From: Pseudarthrobacter enclensis
GTDB taxonomy: Bacteria > Actinomycetota > Actinomycetes > Actinomycetales > Micrococcaceae
DNA length: 64,000 nucleotides
Reading direction: 5' to 3'
Assembly (NCBI RefSeq): GCF_030811655.1
Contig: NZ_JAUSRE010000005.1
Location: forward strand, 1-64,000
Shown here: one piece after another, positions 63,096-64,000 of the stretch
Layout: each line of letters starts with the position of its first letter
Position numbering within the stretch: the first letter of the stretch is position 1
Notes under the pieces: model-generated
What the model was told of the DNA's origin: nothing
Databases searched by the model: none
Seen by the model: only the letters and a program-made list of their open reading frames with translations
Program-made: the position numbers and the translations under genes

Positions 63096-64000
63096 TGAGC
63101 TCCCCCGATCTGACCCCTGAGGACATCCAGGCCTGCCTCAAGGTCCTGAACACCATCCACGCGTACGACGAGGAGCACCCGGACTACATCTCGGTGCGCC
63201 GCGCCACCGGAAAGATGTTTAAGGCCGTCAAGCGCCACCGGAGGGTCACCAAGCGCGATACCATCGCCGAGGCCGACCGCGCCGTCATCGCCCAGACTGC
63301 CACAGCCGCGCCGGACCGGATCGACGACGAGACCCGCGGCAACAAGCTGGCTCCGTCTGCCACCGGCAAGATCGCGGGGCACCTCATCCGGTCCCGCCCC
63401 TGCTACATCTGCAAGCAGCACTACACCCAGGTGGACGCGTTCTACCATCAGCTGTGCCCGGAATGCGCGGCGTTCAGCCACAGCAAGCGGGACGCCCGGA
63501 CCGACCTCACCGGACGCCGGGCTCTTCTCACCGGCGGCCGCGCCAAGATCGGGATGTATATCGCCCTTCGGCTGCTCCGGGACGGCGCCCACACCACCAT
63601 CACCACCCGCTTCCCCAAGGACGCCGCACGCCGGTTCGCGGCCATGGAGGACAGCGGCGAGTGGCTCCACCGGCTCCGGATCGTAGGCATCGACCTGCGT
63701 GACCCCGCCCAGGTGATGGCCCTGACCGACTCACTTAATGAGGCCGGACCCCTGGACATCATCATCAACAACGCCGCGCAGACCGTGCGCCGTTCGGGCA
63801 ACGCCTACAAGCCACTGGTGGACGCTGAGGACGAACCCCTCCCCGCCGCGCTGGAACAGGCCAACGGCGGCCCCGAACTCCTGACCTTCGGCCACGCGCA
63901 CGACAAGCACCCGCTGGCCCTTGCCGGCAGTGTCACCGAGCACCCCGTGCTGGCCGGGGACGCCATCACCTCCCTGGCGCTGTCCACCGGGTCCGCCTCC
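63095..64000 (+). CDS. short-chain dehydrogenase with N-terminal zinc ribbon (3' end outside window)
   Basis: The first 302 codons are present and the frame is open at the right edge. Residues 1-100 are helical and basic. A zinc-ribbon-like motif has Cys103, Cys106, Cys121 and Cys124 (CYICKQHY... LCPEC). The SDR Rossmann fold begins at RALLTGGRAKIGMYIALRLL (142-161), with IVGIDLRD and LDIIINNAAQT following. The active-site Tyr and Lys lie beyond the visible part or have not yet appeared. The function of zinc-ribbon SDR proteins of this type is not known to me. The start has no ribosome-binding site. Confidence 0.85.
   Translation, partial: MSSPDLTPEDIQACLKVLNTIHAYDEEHPDYISVRRATGKMFKAVKRHRRVTKRDTIAEADRAVIAQTATAAPDRIDDETRGNKLAPSATGKIAGHLIRSRPCYICKQHYTQVDAFYHQLCPECAAFSHSKRDARTDLTGRRALLTGGRAKIGMYIALRLLRDGAHTTITTRFPKDAARRFAAMEDSGEWLHRLRIVGIDLRDPAQVMALTDSLNEAGPLDIIINNAAQTVRRSGNAYKPLVDAEDEPLPAALEQANGGPELLTFGHAHDKHPLALAGSVTEHPVLAGDAITSLALSTGSAS

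Noticed and set aside
61571..63670. 699-codon minus-strand open frame
   Set aside because: Antisense to glgC and the start of the SDR gene; Val/Gly/His-rich with no domain.
1..64000. CRISPR arrays, rRNA genes, further tRNAs, riboswitches
   Set aside because: I saw no regularly spaced repeats and no rRNA-like sequence. Only one cloverleaf was found by eye; a covariance-model scan would settle the point.

Overview
The window is high-GC actinobacterial chromosome, most likely from Micrococcaceae of the Arthrobacter/Pseudarthrobacter group. The evidence is a complete Pup-proteasome locus, a mycothiol gene (mshC), RbpA, polyprenol-phosphomannose synthase, actinobacterial glgA/glgC, many GTG/TTG starts, and a natural PafB-PafC fusion of the kind described from Arthrobacter. 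No rRNA operon, CRISPR array, prophage or replication origin is visible.

Layout. 0.2-3.4 kb: a three-gene operon of type III polyketide synthase, SAM methyltransferase and FAD monooxygenase, probably making a phenolic lipid or quinone. 3.4-7.6 kb: NTF2-like protein, peptide deformylase, RlmA-like methyltransferase, NfeD plus SPFH membrane pair, and rbpA with a SigR/SigH-type promoter. 7.7-28.3 kb: a long minus-strand block. Read in the direction of transcription it is HAD phosphatase, M50 protease, trmI, arc (mpa), dop, pup, prcB, prcA, pafA, two FKBP prolyl isomerases, pafBC, a small membrane protein, tatA, tatC, helY, an amidohydrolase and ppm1. This couples Pup-tagged protein degradation to its tagging and untagging enzymes and its DNA-damage regulator, with Tat export and RNA helicase genes following. 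28.4-35.6 kb: PAC2 protein, mshC with uppP, aldo/keto reductase, small conserved proteins, an acyl-CoA dehydrogenase-like protein and an M20 peptidase.

35.7-41.4 kb is an accessory zone anchored on tRNA-Leu(GAG). It holds a decayed tyrosine integrase, small membrane proteins, an IS3-type orfA remnant, several broken gene fragments and an intact Tat-exported PHP-domain hydrolase. 41.4-53.6 kb carries stress and envelope genes: CsbD, alpha/beta hydrolase, GatB/YqeY, phospholipase D family, quinone reductase, two GT9 glycosyltransferases, DUF4193 behind a second SigR/SigH-type promoter, a second M50 protein, a glutathionyl-hydroquinone-reductase-like GST, a beta-lactamase-fold hydrolase and a FUSC transporter. 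53.7-60.2 kb is a divergent fatty-acid degradation locus (thiolase, FabG4-like reductase and MaoC hydratase against TetR and a 704-residue acyl-CoA dehydrogenase/oxidase). One 33-bp palindrome controls the shared promoter region. 60.3-63.0 kb holds divergent glgA and glgC. The right edge cuts a zinc-ribbon short-chain dehydrogenase.

The observations I would follow first are the palindromic divergent operator at 57.3 kb, the two SigR/SigH-type promoters, the duplicated and partly broken small membrane-protein module (37.0 and 44.7 kb), and the tRNA-Leu integration scar with its mosaic of gene remnants.
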